A stretch of DNA of 64,000 nucleotides from Panonychus citri. Taxonomy: Eukaryota; Arthropoda; Arachnida; Trombidiformes; Tetranychidae. Made by a program: the position numbers and the translations under genes. Below are positions 62,790 to 64,000 of the stretch, one piece after another. The DNA lies in the NCBI RefSeq assembly GCF_014898815.1, contig NW_026515547.1:558001-622000 (forward strand), read 5' to 3'. A model generated the notes under the pieces. The model had not been told where the DNA came from. It made no database searches and was given only the letters and a program-made list of their open reading frames with translations. Each line of letters begins with the position of its first letter. The stretch's first letter is position 1.

Positions 62790-63217
62790 ATGTTAATTTA
62801 ACAATCAAGAAAAGCAAAATTGTGTCAAACCAAAGTCCATCCATTGTTGTTATGCTTTTTTCTTGTTGAGTTCACAAATCAACTTTAATTGATTAACTTT
62901 TTTTTCAACGACAATTAGTTTCCTGTTGATTTTATAAATGTTCTACTTTAAAAATGTGAAAATTATCACACAATAATTAATACAAGGCAAGTCTTTCAAT
63001 GGTTGGTTGATTAATTGTCTACGATAATTAAGAAATACACAATCAGCTTGATTTTAACTTGAATCCAAGAATTGAAATGAGTTACAAACCTTCAAGTAAA
63101 TAATTGAATTGAAAAGTGATCAATTCCAATGGGAGATTAAATTGTCTCTCATTTATGTATTTATAATCTGTTGATTAACCTTTGATTGCTTGGTGTTTTC
63201 TTTTTGTTAATCATAAA
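62790..63217. other. Convergent 3' spacer between GLYCTK and the Rab gene
   Basis: About 430 bp of AT-rich sequence holding the two 3'UTRs. No other feature is recognised. Confidence 0.5.
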
Positions 63218-63712
63218 TTACTTTTTGTAAACACATTTAGTTACCATACAAGCTTTGATTAGAGCAAAATTTTTCTTCTTGCTAAGCTTAACAAAATTAG
63301 CTGAATATTGAACGGCTTGGGTTTCCTTTTCCTCTTTGATTCTTTCAATTGTATTCAAAATAATTTCACTGAATGAAAGAGCAGCGACTCGTTTAAAAAA
63401 ATTTTCCACATTATAACCCGATTGACTTGAGACACTCCAATATTCAGCTGATAGGGAGGTGGCCACTTTAATTGCTTCCGTTTCGACAAATTGTACCACC
63501 GAATCAGTTAAACAATCCATTTTGGTTCCAACAAGAAAAATCAACGGAATTTTATTACCTTTGTTACCTGCGATAATACGAGTTGCCCAAGTAGTTACAT
63601 TCGATAAAGTTGATATATTGGAAAGATCGAAACAGATTATGGCTGCATGAGCATTTCGATAATAATTTTCAGCAATCGATTGGAATCTTTCTTGACCAGC
63701 AGTATCCCAAAC
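63218..63712 (-). CDS. Rab34/Rab36-like small GTPase, 3' exon only
   Basis: This is the last visible coding exon, 165 codons including the stop, preceded on the minus strand by a pyrimidine-rich acceptor (TTCTTCTCTCAAAG). It starts at VWDTAGQERFQSIAENYYRNA (the G3 motif and switch II). It continues with IPLIFLVGTKMD (G4), AEYWSVSSQSGYNVENFFKRVAALSF (G5), and a C-terminal tail with KLSKKKNF. The order fits Rab34/Rab36, which act at the Golgi, lysosome positioning and cilia. The P-loop and switch I must lie on exons beyond position 64000. The tail ends KACMVTKCVYKK and lacks the usual terminal di-cysteine for prenylation. A GT donor inside the tail, just after ...KACM (near 63244), could lead to another last exon that restores it; none was found. 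Confidence 0.88.
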   Translation of the reverse strand, partial: VWDTAGQERFQSIAENYYRNAHAAIICFDLSNISTLSNVTTWATRIIAGNKGNKIPLIFLVGTKMDCLTDSVVQFVETEAIKVATSLSAEYWSVSSQSGYNVENFFKRVAALSFSEIILNTIERIKEEKETQAVQYSANFVKLSKKKNFALIKACMVTKCVYKK

Positions 63713-64000
63713 CTTTGAGAGAAGAAAAAACAAAATATTCGAAACAAGTTACTATTTATATCTGAGAAATTTCAAGGCTTAATTGTGATTAAAAGAGAGA
63801 CAATTGTTGTCATTGTTACAGGAAAAAAGGTTAATTCAGGGTGGACCTGAATTTAAGCTAATCTATTAATCTACCATTTGTTTGTTTGTCAAAATATATC
63901 AACCGAAACTCATTGATTGTGATTAAATGTAACAATCATTTACCTGACAACTAAAAAAATGATTCAATCAATAACATTGAAAATCATTCTCATGTCATAA
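63713..64000. other. Intron of the Rab gene, running off the window
   Basis: AT-rich, no further exon recognised before the right edge. Confidence 0.5.

Noticed and set aside
1..64000. tRNA, rRNA or CRISPR features
   Set aside because: No B-box GGTTCGAATCC context with a cloverleaf, no rRNA core words and no spaced direct repeats were found. Prokaryotic features are not expected here.

Overview
This is a window of a eukaryotic nuclear genome. Genes are split by introns with GT-AG borders, proteins are animal-type, and the non-coding DNA is very AT-rich and full of short words such as ACAATTAA/TTAATTGT. Many introns are only 50-130 bp, mixed with a few of 0.3-5 kb. Spacer DNA is rich in CT/GA and ATC/GAT simple repeats, and coding exons carry long His/Gln/Ser/Asn runs. 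Together these suggest an arthropod, most likely a compact-genome mite (Acari). That placement is an inference from style, not a search result.

Layout. About 0.8-3.9 kb (+): MFSD4-type sugar transporter, 4 exons. 5.6-6.4 kb (+): an unrecognised 46-residue membrane/cysteine microprotein gene and, 0.5 kb on, a decayed tandem copy. 6.9-8.6 kb (-): intronless RED/IK splicing factor, divergent from EXOSC3/RRP40 (+, 9.05-10.09 kb), whose first exon has a one-base frame break. 10.9-13.8 kb (+): HID1. 15.1-15.9 kb (+): intronless phospholipid phosphatase. 18.95-27.3 kb (+): TTC39-family gene with a 4.9-kb intron. 27.9-33.0 kb (+): 11-exon P4-ATPase of the ATP11 type. 37.0-40.1 kb (-): Kruppel-like factor. 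40.6-60.9 kb: a 20-kb gene-poor stretch upstream of the KLF gene, holding microsatellites, one candidate inverted-repeat transposon and two doubtful exons. 60.9-62.8 kb (+): glycerate kinase. 63.2 kb to the right edge (-): 3' part of a Rab34/36-like GTPase.

The strongest unusual signal is that the TTC39-family gene (+) and the KLF gene (-), about 21 kb apart, start with the same module. Some 600 bp of upstream sequence plus a 51-bp first coding exon (shared peptide MVNQTQIETITSI) is present at both, in inverted orientation. In each gene the exon ends in phase 0 and splices in frame into an unrelated protein. This looks like a duplicated promoter plus first exon that lets two unrelated genes share regulation and an N-terminal peptide.

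The genes are mostly independent housekeeping or membrane-trafficking functions (splicing, RNA exosome, HID1 and Rab trafficking, lipid flipping and dephosphorylation, sugar transport, glycerate metabolism). There is no operon logic, as expected for an animal genome. Exon joins were worked out by hand from splice sites and reading frame. Each completed multi-exon model closes in frame, except EXOSC3.
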